Positions 19,512 to 27,600 of a stretch of 64,000 nt of DNA are shown here, one piece after another (positions within the stretch are counted from its first letter, which is position 1; each line of letters opens with the position of its first letter). The stretch is taken from contig NZ_CP018870.1 of the NCBI RefSeq assembly GCF_001941845.1, positions 1,953,001 to 2,017,000 of the forward strand, in the 5' to 3' direction. Below the pieces are notes generated by a model. It was not told the origin of the DNA. It searched no databases and saw only the letters and a program-made list of their open reading frames with translations. The stretch comes from Streptomyces sp. TN58 (GTDB taxonomy: Bacteria > Actinomycetota > Actinomycetes > Streptomycetales > Streptomycetaceae). The position numbers and the translations under genes were made by a program.

Positions 19512-21131
19512 ATGACGGCGGAGGGGGCCGCGGTGGTCGAGGCGGAACCGGACGGGTGTCCGGCGGATCTCAGCGATTCCGAGCGCCGTATGTGGGACGC
19601 CTTCCGCACGGGCAGCGTCTGCGATCTCAGTGCGCGCGCCGCCGACGTGGACGATCCGCACGGCGACCACGTCTGGGGTGCGGGGCGCGGCGTCCGTGCC
19701 GGTGTGGTGGCGCTGCTGCTGCTCCACGGACCGCCGCCGGTGCCGGGCCGGGTGGCGTCGCTGAAGCTGCGCGGCGTACGGATCTCCGGGCGGCTGGATC
19801 TGTCCGGTGGGACGGTGGCTCCGTACGTGGAGCTGCAGTCCTGCCGCTTCGACAGCGAGATCCAGCTGTCGGAGGCCCGTTTCGGCACGTTGCGGCTGGT
19901 CAACTGTGCGATACCGCGGCTGGAGGCGGCCCGGCTGCACACGGAGGGGGACCTGCACCTGCCGCGCTGCCGGGTGGCGCGCGGGATCCGGCTGACCGAC
20001 GCGCAGATCGGCACGGACCTGCTGGTCAGCCAGGCGGTGGTGCAGCGGGACAGCAAGGGCCGGGCGATCGCCGCCGACGGGTTGTCGGTCGCGCAGGACT
20101 TCCAGGGCGAGCTGCTGGAGACGTACGGGGAGGTGAGTCTGCGCGGCGCGAAGGTCGGCGTGTCGATGAACCTGCGCGGGGCCCGGCTGCGCAATCCGTC
20201 GGGGCGGTTCGCGCTGAACGCGCCGCAGCTGACCGTGGAGCGGACCCTGTACCTGACGGCGATCGCCATGGACTACGGGCGCGGCGGTACGGGCTCCTCC
20301 ACTCCCCCGTACGGGCTGGGCCGCACGCCGGCGCGGGGCCGGCGGGCACGGCCGTTCGAGTGCCGGGGCGGGCTGCGGCTGGACGACGGCCGGTTCGGGG
20401 ACGCCATCGACTTCTACGGCGCGCGGTTCGAGCTCACGGACGAGCAGGAGATATCCCTGCGCCGGATCCAGACGCCGGAGTTCCGCTTCGTCGGGGAGGG
20501 GCCGGAGCGCGGCCGGGTGGTGGTGTCGGGCGCCAAGGTGGTCAAGCTCGTCGACACGTCCACGAGCTGGCCGGGTCCGGGCGGGCTGTCCATCGAGGGT
20601 TTCGAGTACGAGGACATCGCGCCCCGCGGCCATTTCCCGCTGTCCCGCAGGCTGGCCTGGCTGGAGGCGGCCACTCCCGAGTACTCGCCGGGGCCGTACG
20701 AGCGGCTGGCGGCCGTACTGCGGGCCAGCGGCGAGGACGCGGACGCCCGCGAGGTGCTGCTGGCCAAGCAGCGGCGGCGCCGGGCCACGCTGCCGCCGGG
20801 GCCGAAGGCGTGGGGCTACCTGCAGGACTGGACGGTCGTCTACGGCTACCGGCCTGGCCGGGCCGCGCTGTGGATGGCGGTGCTGTGGGCGGCGGGGGCG
20901 CTGCTGTTCTCCCAGCTCGACCCGCCGGCGATCAAGGAGGGCGAGCATCCGGAGTGGAGCGCCCCGCTGTACGCCCTGGATCTGCTGCTCCCGGTGATCG
21001 ACCTCGGCCAGCAGGGGCACTGGAAACTGGCGGGCGGCTGGCAGTGGGGGGCGGCGGGGCTCGTCGTCATGGGCTGGATCCTGGCCACGACGGTCGCGGC
21101 GGGGGCGTCCCGGCTGCTGCGGCGGGGGTGA
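19512..21131 (+). CDS. Beta-helix repeat membrane protein (often labelled membrane-associated oxidoreductase)
   Basis: The 539-aa product has a soluble N terminus, then from about residue 78 to 390 a series of roughly 20-residue repeats of the kind LxLxGxxISGRLDLSG, VELQSCRF, GDLHLPRCRV, EVSLRGAKV, typical of right-handed beta-helices such as bactofilin-like or pentapeptide-like proteins. Two to three hydrophobic segments follow (about residues 457-474 and 514-532). I see no nucleotide- or flavin-binding motif and no redox Cys pair, so the oxidoreductase label used for homologues is not supported by the sequence. It may be a surface-spanning or scaffold protein. It precedes the LON-domain gene by 34 nt. 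Confidence 0.78.
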   Translation: MTAEGAAVVEAEPDGCPADLSDSERRMWDAFRTGSVCDLSARAADVDDPHGDHVWGAGRGVRAGVVALLLLHGPPPVPGRVASLKLRGVRISGRLDLSGGTVAPYVELQSCRFDSEIQLSEARFGTLRLVNCAIPRLEAARLHTEGDLHLPRCRVARGIRLTDAQIGTDLLVSQAVVQRDSKGRAIAADGLSVAQDFQGELLETYGEVSLRGAKVGVSMNLRGARLRNPSGRFALNAPQLTVERTLYLTAIAMDYGRGGTGSSTPPYGLGRTPARGRRARPFECRGGLRLDDGRFGDAIDFYGARFELTDEQEISLRRIQTPEFRFVGEGPERGRVVVSGAKVVKLVDTSTSWPGPGGLSIEGFEYEDIAPRGHFPLSRRLAWLEAATPEYSPGPYERLAAVLRASGEDADAREVLLAKQRRRRATLPPGPKAWGYLQDWTVVYGYRPGRAALWMAVLWAAGALLFSQLDPPAIKEGEHPEWSAPLYALDLLLPVIDLGQQGHWKLAGGWQWGAAGLVVMGWILATTVAAGASRLLRRG

Positions 21132-21165
21132 CGGGGCGCGTCTGCGGACGATTACCCTGTGCGTC

Positions 21166-21903
21166 GTGACCACCGTTCGCCTGCCCCTCTTCCCGCTGAA
21201 CTCGGTGCTGTTCCCGGGACTCGTGCTCCCGCTGAACGTCTTCGAGGAGCGTTATCGCGCCATGATGCGCGAGCTGCTGAAGACGGGTGAGGACGAGCCG
21301 CGCCGTTTCGCGGTCGTCGCGATCCGCGACGGCCGGGAGGTCGCCCCGACCGCGCCCGGCCTGCCGGACCCGACGGCCGTACCCGAGCGGGGTCCGGCGG
21401 CCGGTTTCGGAGCGGACCCGATCCAGGCGTTCCACCGGGTGGGCTGCATCGCGGACGCGGCGACGATCCGGGAGCGGGAGGACGGCAGCTTCGAGGTCCT
21501 CGCGACCGGTACGACGCGCGTCCGGCTGCTGTCGGTCGACGCGTCGGGGCCCTTCCTGACGGCGGAGCTGGAAGAGCTCCCGGAGGACGCGGGCGACGGC
21601 GCCGGGGTCCTCGCGGAGGGCGTGCTGCGGGCCTTCCGCAACTACCAGAAGCGTCTGGCGGGTGCCCGCGAACGGTCCCTGACGGGCGCGGAGCTCCCCG
21701 ACGAGCCGTCGGTGGTCTCCTACCTGGTGGCCGCGGCGGTGGTACTGGACATCCCGGCGCGGCAGCGGCTGCTGCAGGCGCCGGACACGGCGACGCGGCT
21801 GGCGGAGGAGCTGAAGCTGCTGCGCACGGAGACGGCAGTGATCCGCCACCTGCCGTCGCTGCCGGCGGTGGAACTGACCCGGGCTCCGACCAGCCCGAAC
21901 TGA
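21166..21903 (+). CDS. LON substrate-binding-domain protein
   Basis: The 245-aa protein begins RLPLFPLNSVLFPGLVLPLNVFE, the hallmark of the Lon protease N-terminal (PUA-like) domain, and continues with AVVAIRDGRE and GCIADAATIRERE. No AAA+ or protease domain follows, so it is the stand-alone form common in bacteria, with unknown function and perhaps a substrate-binding or adaptor role. The start is a GTG. It is followed after 23 nt by the YbaK-type gene. Confidence 0.9.
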   Translation: MTTVRLPLFPLNSVLFPGLVLPLNVFEERYRAMMRELLKTGEDEPRRFAVVAIRDGREVAPTAPGLPDPTAVPERGPAAGFGADPIQAFHRVGCIADAATIREREDGSFEVLATGTTRVRLLSVDASGPFLTAELEELPEDAGDGAGVLAEGVLRAFRNYQKRLAGARERSLTGAELPDEPSVVSYLVAAAVVLDIPARQRLLQAPDTATRLAEELKLLRTETAVIRHLPSLPAVELTRAPTSPN

Positions 21904-21926
21904 CGAGCGAGAGCGACGGGGGACCG

Positions 21927-22421
21927 ATGGCGAAGAAGACGAAACAGGCGGCCGGCACACCGGCGATCGTGGCGCTGACGGCGGCCGGGGTCGCCTTCAC
22001 CACGCACGCGTACGAGCACGACCCGGCGCATCCCTCGTACGGCGAGGAGGCGGCGGAGGCCATGGGCGTCTCGCCGACGCAGGTCTTCAAGACGCTCGTG
22101 GCGGACGTGGACGGCGCCCTGACGGTGGCGGTGGTTCCGGTCTCGGGGTCGCTGGACCTGAAAGCGCTGGCGACGGCGGTGGGCGGCAAGCGGGCGGCGA
22201 TGGCCGACCCGGCCCTGGCGGAGCGCACCACGGGCTACGTCCGCGGCGGCATCTCCCCGCTGGGGCAGCGCAAGCGGCTGCGCACGGTGATCGACGAGTC
22301 CGCCAGGGCCCACCCCACGATCTGCTGCTCGGCGGGCCGCCGCGGCCTGGAGGTCGAACTCTCCCCCACGGACCTGGCCACTCTCACCTCAGCCACCGTG
22401 GCCCCGATCGCGCGACCTTAG
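21927..22421 (+). CDS. ybaK: YbaK/EbsC-type Cys-tRNA(Pro) deacylase
   Basis: The 164-aa protein is a single YbaK domain. PTQVFKTLVADVDG contains the conserved Lys expected at the active site, VGGKRAAMADP and YVRGGISPLGQRKRL follow as in YbaK, and ICCSAGRRGLEVELSP closes the domain. YbaK hydrolyses mischarged Cys-tRNA(Pro) in trans. The length fits stand-alone editing proteins. It ends against repeat array C. Confidence 0.92.
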   Translation: MAKKTKQAAGTPAIVALTAAGVAFTTHAYEHDPAHPSYGEEAAEAMGVSPTQVFKTLVADVDGALTVAVVPVSGSLDLKALATAVGGKRAAMADPALAERTTGYVRGGISPLGQRKRLRTVIDESARAHPTICCSAGRRGLEVELSPTDLATLTSATVAPIARP

Positions 22422-22437
22422 ACCCACCCCGGCCGGG

Positions 22438-22969
22438 CTGGGGCTCCGCCCCAGACCCCGCGCCTCAAACGCCGGCGAGGCTTGTCTCGCAGCCCCCGCC
22501 GGCGTACGAGGCGCGGGCCGGGCAGCGCCCAACGGGGGTCCGGGGCGGAGCCCCCACCCCAGCCCCGCCGGCGTTTGAGGCGCGGGCCCGGGCAGCGCCC
22601 AACGGGGGTCCGGGGCGGAGCCCCCACCCCAGCCCCGCCGGCGTTTGAGGCGCGGGCCCGGGCAGCGCCCAACGGGGGTCCGGGGCGGAGCCCCCACCCC
22701 AGCCCCGCCAGCGTTTGAGGCGCGGGCCCAGGCAGCGCCCAACGGGGGTCCGGGGCGGAGCCCCCACCCCAGCCCCGCCGGCGTTTGAGGCGCGGGCCCG
22801 GGCAGCGCCCAACGGGGGTCCGGGGCGGAGTCCCCACCCCAGCCCCGCCGGCGTTTGAGGCGCGGGCCCGGGCAGCGCCCAACGGGGGTCCGGGGCGGAG
22901 CCCCCACCCCAGCCCCGCCAGCGTTTGAGGCGCGGGCCCGGGCAGCACCCGGCGGGGTCCGGGGCGGAG
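22438..22969. repeat. Repeat array C: seven-unit 70-bp tandem array
   Basis: The 628-bp gap between convergent ybaK and the DUF2567 gene opens with a 7-bp hairpin (22438-22454) and one inverted GCGCCTCAAACGCCGGCG core (about 22460-22477). A degenerate unit follows, then exact 70-bp units from 22551, 22621, 22691, 22761, 22831 and 22901 (the last is about 69 bp). Units differ at only a few bases, for example GCCGGCG or GCCAGCG in the core. The unit length is not a multiple of three and long frames through it are shadows. Bases 22970-23049 show nothing more. Confidence 0.95.
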
Positions 22970-23049
22970 CCCCGGGAAACGGAGAAAGGGCGGGGCGGGG
23001 CCAGGCTCCGCGCAGCGGCGCAACCCGGCGGCCGACCACCCCGGAGGGG

Positions 23050-23763
23050 TCAGGCGCGCGGGGCCTCCGACGCAGTCGGCCCGGTGTCGGTCGGCGGCAG
23101 CGACCGCTCGGCCGACGGCGGCGCCGGCGACGACGCCCCCGCCGGCTGGTAGTACCCGCTCCACCCCGCCAGCGGATCCGGCTCCGGGTCCCGCGGCGTC
23201 CACAGCGCGGTGCACCCCAGGTGCAGCAGCACGGCGGTCATCGGCCAGACCAGCAGCGCCCCGTGCGCCACCAGCTCCAGCGGCGCGTCGAACGGCACCC
23301 CCTTGCCGGCCGCGGCCGCGGCGGCGGCCAGGTCGGACGACGACGCCCCGAGCCACAGCCCGAACCGCCACCCCGCGAGCGCGGCGAAGCCCGACCCGAC
23401 GGCCAGCCCGATCACCAGCGGCACGCCGCCGGCCCGGCGCCACAGGAACGTGCCGACGGCGCTGAGCAGGCCCAGCCCCACCGACAGCAGGAAGAAGGTG
23501 CCGTCGGCGGCGATCCGCGCCTCGCTCTCGCTGTTGCGCAGGAACACCGCCTCCCCGTTGGAGACGTACTGCACGCGGGGCGCCAGCCACACCCACAGCA
23601 GTCCGAGGAGCAGCCCGGCCACCCCGACCGCCAGGGCCACGACGGCCCCGTCTCGGATGTCCGCGGGGGTGATGCCCGCGGCGGCGTCCGGCTTCTCGGG
23701 CGGCGACGACGGCGCCGGCGACGGCGGGTCGAACGGGGACTGCGGGGTCACGGCTTCGGTCAC
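23050..23763 (-). CDS. DUF2567 family membrane protein
   Basis: The protein of about 237 aa has a Pro/Ser-rich N terminus, four hydrophobic segments (roughly residues 42-63, 90-108, 115-135 and 165-187), a conserved LLWVWLAPRVQYVSNGE stretch between the first two, and a disordered Pro/Ser/Ala C terminus. This matches the actinobacterial DUF2567 family, of unknown function. I chose the GTG at 23761-23763; the frame also has a start 51 nt upstream. Confidence 0.75.
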   Translation of the reverse strand: MTEAVTPQSPFDPPSPAPSSPPEKPDAAAGITPADIRDGAVVALAVGVAGLLLGLLWVWLAPRVQYVSNGEAVFLRNSESEARIAADGTFFLLSVGLGLLSAVGTFLWRRAGGVPLVIGLAVGSGFAALAGWRFGLWLGASSSDLAAAAAAAGKGVPFDAPLELVAHGALLVWPMTAVLLHLGCTALWTPRDPEPDPLAGWSGYYQPAGASSPAPPSAERSLPPTDTGPTASEAPRA

Positions 23764-23835
23764 CCCCACATCGTGCCAGGTGTGTCCGGCCGCGGCGTCG
23801 CCGGACCGCGTCACGGACCGCGCCGGCGGACCGCG

Positions 23836-24735
23836 TCAGCGCACCGATGCCCGCCGGTACGCCCAGGTCGCGAGGGCCAGGGAGGCGACTCCGACGGCCG
23901 CGCACACCCCGAGGTCGACGGCGACGGCGGCCCAGTCCGGTTCCGCTTCGAAGGTCCGCGCGAACGCCTCCACCCCGTAGGTGGACGGCAGCAGGTCACG
24001 CGCCCACACGATGAGGGACGGCATCCGCTCGGGCGGCAGCACCCCGAGGAGCAGCGCCGCCGACATGCCGAGCTGTCCGGCGAGGGTGGCCAGCTCCTGG
24101 CGCGGTGCGAGCAGTCCCAGCGCGGCGCCGAGCCCGGCAAGCGCGGCTCCGGCCAGCGGTACGACGGCGGCCAGGATCCACAGGCCGCTCATCGGCAGGC
24201 CGAAGAGCAGGCAGCCGAAGACCGCGGTGACCAGCGTCCCCGGCAGGGTGAAGGAGGCGTACGCGGCGGCCGTGCCCAGGACCACCGAGGCGGGCGGCAC
24301 CGGCAGGGTGGCGTAGTGGTCGAGTCCGCCGCCGGCCCGCAGCTGCCCGAAGTACTGGGCGAGCAGGTTCAGCGCGACGAAGGCGACGACGAGCACCGAG
24401 GAGCCGGCGACGACGGCGCGGGCCTCCGAGCCCCCGTCGACGACGCCCCGCATGAGGATCATGATGCCGACGGACTGGAAGGTGGCCACGAACAGCAGTG
24501 GTATCCGCGCGACCCGGGCCCGGGACAGCTGCGCCCGGTAGACGGCGGCCAGCGCGGGGAGGACCCGCGCGCGGGGCGCCAGCGGCGCGGGCTGGGCCTC
24601 GGGCCGGGGCTCGGGCCGGGATGCCGGGGCGCGGTCCGCGGCGGCGCCGGCCGGCGCCGTCTGCGGTGGGGACGGGGCCGCGGCGTCGGGTGCGAGCCCG
24701 GCCGCTCCCGCCGCCCCGGTCGAGCGGTCGCTCAC
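23836..24735 (-). CDS. ABC-2 type transporter permease
   Basis: The 299-aa product has a Pro/Ala-rich cytoplasmic head of about 50 residues, then six hydrophobic segments (about residues 70-90, 100-118, 145-165, 170-195, 205-225 and 270-292), the ABC-2 permease layout. The GTG start overlaps the ATPase stop by 4 nt, so the two form one transporter. The cargo is unknown; ABC-2 systems usually export drugs, lipids or polysaccharides. Confidence 0.88.
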   Translation of the reverse strand: MSDRSTGAAGAAGLAPDAAAPSPPQTAPAGAAADRAPASRPEPRPEAQPAPLAPRARVLPALAAVYRAQLSRARVARIPLLFVATFQSVGIMILMRGVVDGGSEARAVVAGSSVLVVAFVALNLLAQYFGQLRAGGGLDHYATLPVPPASVVLGTAAAYASFTLPGTLVTAVFGCLLFGLPMSGLWILAAVVPLAGAALAGLGAALGLLAPRQELATLAGQLGMSAALLLGVLPPERMPSLIVWARDLLPSTYGVEAFARTFEAEPDWAAVAVDLGVCAAVGVASLALATWAYRRASVR

Positions 24736-25769
24736 GACTTCACCAGCCCTTTCGTCCTGCCGCCGAGGGCCAGGTACACGTCTTCGAGGCTGGGGGTGGC
24801 CAGGGTGAAGTCGTCGAGCGCTGCGAAGGCGGGCCCCCCGGTGACCGAGGCGACCGCCGCCCGCGCCTCGTCCGGCGCCAGCCGCAGTACCCAGCGGCGC
24901 CCCGACTCGGCGGCCCGGGCGTGCAGCCGGGCCACCTCCGGCACCTCCAGCGGAGCGCTGTCGCGCCACACCAGTTCCAGCCGGACCTCGCCCGAGACCT
25001 TGGCCTTCAGCGCGGCCGGTGTGTCGCAGGCGATGACCCTGCCCTGGTCGATGACGGCGACCCGGTCGAGGACGGTCTCGGCCTCGATGACGTTGTGGGT
25101 GACCAGCAGGACGGTCGCGCCGTGCTGTGCGCGGCGCCGGTCCACGGCCGCCCACACGGCCCGCCGGGCCACGGGGTCCATGCCGGTGGTGGGTTCGTCG
25201 AGGACGAGTACGGGCCGCTCCCCCACGAGTGCGGTGGCGAAGCACGCCAGGCGCCGCTGGCCGCCGGAGAGCTTCTTCAGGGGCCGGTCGGCGATGGCGG
25301 TCAGCCCGAGTTCGTCCAGTACGGCGTCCCGCGCGGTCCGGGCCGCGCGCACGTCGAGCCCGCGCAGCCGTCCGGTGGTCTCGGCGGCCAGTGCCACCGT
25401 GAGCTCGTCCAGCGCCGTGGACTCCTGCCCGAGGTAGGCGAGCAGGCGGGAGGCGCGTCCTGGGTGGCGTACGAGGTCGTGGCCGAGGAGGGTCACGGTG
25501 CCCGAGTCGGGCCGCATCAGGCCGGTGAGCTGGCGTACCAGGGTGGACTTGCCGGCGCCGTTGGGGCCGAGCAGGCCGAAGATCTCGCCGCGCCGGACGT
25601 CGAGGGTGACGCCGTCGTTGGCGCGGGTCTCGGGCAGGGCGGGGGCTCCGCGCCGGCCGCGTACCGCGGGGTACGTCTTGACCAGGTCACGTACCGCGCA
25701 GACCACGTCCGGCGCCGCTCCCGCGGCCGCCGCCGTGCTGTCCTGCGCCTGTGCTGTGCCCGTACTCAC
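24732..25769 (-). CDS. ABC transporter ATP-binding protein
   Basis: The 345-aa protein has a full ABC ATPase domain: Walker A GPNGAGKST near residue 68, Q-loop YLGQES, signature LSGGQRR, Walker B VLVLDEPTTGMDP and the H-loop VLLVTHN. A C-terminal domain of about 100 residues follows, ending in SLEDVYLALGGR, typical of DrrA/CcmA-type exporter ATPases. It energises the neighbouring ABC-2 permease. The start is a GTG at 25767-25769. Confidence 0.95.
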   Translation of the reverse strand: MSTGTAQAQDSTAAAAGAAPDVVCAVRDLVKTYPAVRGRRGAPALPETRANDGVTLDVRRGEIFGLLGPNGAGKSTLVRQLTGLMRPDSGTVTLLGHDLVRHPGRASRLLAYLGQESTALDELTVALAAETTGRLRGLDVRAARTARDAVLDELGLTAIADRPLKKLSGGQRRLACFATALVGERPVLVLDEPTTGMDPVARRAVWAAVDRRRAQHGATVLLVTHNVIEAETVLDRVAVIDQGRVIACDTPAALKAKVSGEVRLELVWRDSAPLEVPEVARLHARAAESGRRWVLRLAPDEARAAVASVTGGPAFAALDDFTLATPSLEDVYLALGGRTKGLVKS

Positions 25770-25797
25770 GAGGGAGCAGCCTACGGGGTTCCCGCCC

Positions 25798-27105
25798 CTA
25801 CTCGGCCGCCGGGGTCAGCGGGGAGGGCAGGTCGGCGGGTGCGGTCGCGGGTGCGGCGGCCGGTACCGCGGCGACGTGTTCGGCGGCGGCGCGGACGTCG
25901 ATCTCCCTCCAGAACCCGGCGCGGATGGCGTAGCGGTCGTGTTCGTCGATCTGGTCGTCCTTGTGCGCGAGCAGGCCGAATCGGGCGGCGTAGCGCAGCA
26001 GCTCGCCGTCGATCCGGTGCGGGATGCGCGGGTACATGGTGGCCAGTTTCTGCAGGTGCACGGTTTCGGGGAGGCGTTCCATCCAGCGCCGGGCGAACAC
26101 CTGTCCCACCTCGAAGGGGTCGCCGCCGACGGTGGTGATGTCCTCCTCGCGGTCCGCCCAGCGCTGTTCGGCGCTGGTGAGCTGGGCGAGGGTGGGCAGG
26201 GAGGCGGTCTCGGCGGGTTCGCCGAGGGGTCCGGCGCGGTCGATCCAGCCTTTGTCGGATGACCAGCGCAGGGCGCTGGCGGGGGCGGGCGGGCTGCTCG
26301 CGGCGGCGTGCTGGCCGCCGTGTGCGCCGGGGGCGCGCAGGGCTCCGGCGAGGTCCTTGGGGGTGGGGACGCTCTTGCCGCCGGGGGTGGTGGGCGCCGG
26401 TACGGGGACCCCCTCGCGGTCGTCGTCCGCGGGGGCGGCGGCGCCGTTGCGGGCGGCCTCGGCGAGCGCGGCCTCGGGCAGCGGCGCCGAGAGGATGGCG
26501 GCGATGTCGGGGCGGGGTGCGGGCGGCGGGGAGCAGAGTCCGGTGAGGTCCTTGGCGCGGACGGCGCGGGTGATCCAGGCGCGGTCGAGGACGCGGCGTT
26601 CGTCGGCTTCGGCGACGAGGTCCTCGGACTGGTTGTAGTCGCCGTCGGCGGCCTGGACGGCCCACAGGTGGACGGCGACGCCGTGCTCCTTGGCGGACAT
26701 CAGCCCGGGCAGCAGGTCGCCGTCGCCGGTGACGAGGACCACGTCGGAGCAGGCGCGGTTGCGGGCGAGCTCGGTGAGCTCGGCGTGCATGGCGGCGTCG
26801 ACGCCCTTCTGGGCCCAGCGGCCGTCGCTGCGGGTCAGGGCGCCGAGGCGGACGGTGACGCGGGACATGACGCGCAGCCTGCGGTGTTCGGGCTGGGGCA
26901 CCCGGTCGGGTGCGCCGTCGAACCAGTAGATGCGCAGCAGGGGCTGTTCGGTGTCGGCTTCGGCCCGCTCGCGCAGGCCCTGGATGAGGGCGGCATGGTC
27001 GACGGTGATCCGGGAGCGGGAGGGCTCCCCGGCGAGAAGGCTGGCGGCGGCGCCCAGCAGGTAGCCGGCGTCCACCAGGACGACGCAGCGGTCCACGCGT
27101 TCCAC
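25798..27105 (-). CDS. NYN (PIN-like) domain protein
   Basis: The first 170 residues or so form an NYN/PIN-like nuclease fold: VVLVDAGYLLG, then QKGVDAAMHAEL, then VVLVTGDGDLLPGL, where the spaced Asp residues are the expected metal ligands. Such domains cut RNA. A low-complexity middle (Ala/Pro-rich, about 240-330) links to a C-terminal helical region that contains GQVFARRWMERLP and resembles a nucleic-acid-binding tail. I prefer the GTG at 27103-27105 because a GGGAAGAGG ribosome site precedes it; an ATG at 27124-27126 is the alternative. RNA target unknown. Confidence 0.83.
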   Translation of the reverse strand: MERVDRCVVLVDAGYLLGAAASLLAGEPSRSRITVDHAALIQGLRERAEADTEQPLLRIYWFDGAPDRVPQPEHRRLRVMSRVTVRLGALTRSDGRWAQKGVDAAMHAELTELARNRACSDVVLVTGDGDLLPGLMSAKEHGVAVHLWAVQAADGDYNQSEDLVAEADERRVLDRAWITRAVRAKDLTGLCSPPPAPRPDIAAILSAPLPEAALAEAARNGAAAPADDDREGVPVPAPTTPGGKSVPTPKDLAGALRAPGAHGGQHAAASSPPAPASALRWSSDKGWIDRAGPLGEPAETASLPTLAQLTSAEQRWADREEDITTVGGDPFEVGQVFARRWMERLPETVHLQKLATMYPRIPHRIDGELLRYAARFGLLAHKDDQIDEHDRYAIRAGFWREIDVRAAAEHVAAVPAAAPATAPADLPSPLTPAAE

Positions 27106-27326
27106 CCTCTTCCCTGGAGTCCCCATGGCGTTTTCCGGGGGTGCCCCGAGTCTGCCCGACCCCGTGGGTGTTGAAGGCCGGAACTCGATCATCGGCGTGG
27201 CGGATCTCACGCGGTGTCGGGCGGCCGTCTTCGGCCACGCGCAGTAATGATCCAAAATGCGCGGTTTCTGGCGCTGTGTGAGTGTGAAGGCGGTCCTGGC
27301 CCCTAGACCCTCACGGAGGCTCCCCC

Positions 27327-27488
27327 ATGGCCAAGAACAAGAACCAGAAGCAGCCGGCGAAGCAGCAGACCCGCTCGTCCGGACAGGACGCGTCGCGCTC
27401 GTCGGATTCCCACGAGCAGACGTCCCAGGCGCCGAGTCCGATGGACCTGGCCCACAAGAGCAAGCAGAAGCGGTTCGGCCACAACTGA
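27327..27488 (+). CDS. Small basic hydrophilic protein (53 aa)
   Basis: A GGAGG ribosome site sits 7 nt before the ATG at 27327. The 53-aa product is very rich in Lys, Gln and Ser (MAKNKNQKQPAKQQ at the start, LAHKSKQKRFGHN at the end), with no hydrophobic core, so it is probably disordered and may bind nucleic acid. It is divergent from the NYN gene and ends at a strong terminator. The ribosome site, TGA stop and terminator support a real gene; function unknown. Confidence 0.8.
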   Translation: MAKNKNQKQPAKQQTRSSGQDASRSSDSHEQTSQAPSPMDLAHKSKQKRFGHN

Positions 27489-27520
27489 CGCCTCCGCGTC
27501 GGTCTGTGCGACCGGAACCG

Positions 27521-27560
27521 GAAAGGGCCTGCCCGGCGGCATCGCCGGGCAGGCCCTTTC
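27521..27560. terminator. Bidirectional hairpin terminator between the 53-aa gene and dnaE
   Basis: A perfect 18-bp stem (27521-27538 with 27543-27560) with a GCAT loop, starting GAAAGGG and ending CCCTTTC, lies between two convergent genes. Confidence 0.92.
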
Positions 27561-27600
27561 CGTACGCGTGGCGGCCGCGGCCGTCCCGCGAAGGCCGTGG

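Noticed and set aside
22438..22969. CRISPR array
   Set aside because: The units are contiguous 70-bp copies with no unique spacers, and no cas genes are nearby.
22418..23905. Long open frame through the 70-bp array on the - strand
   Set aside because: It reads through a non-triplet tandem repeat and overlaps the DUF2567 gene; the repeating peptide is only a product of the DNA repeat.
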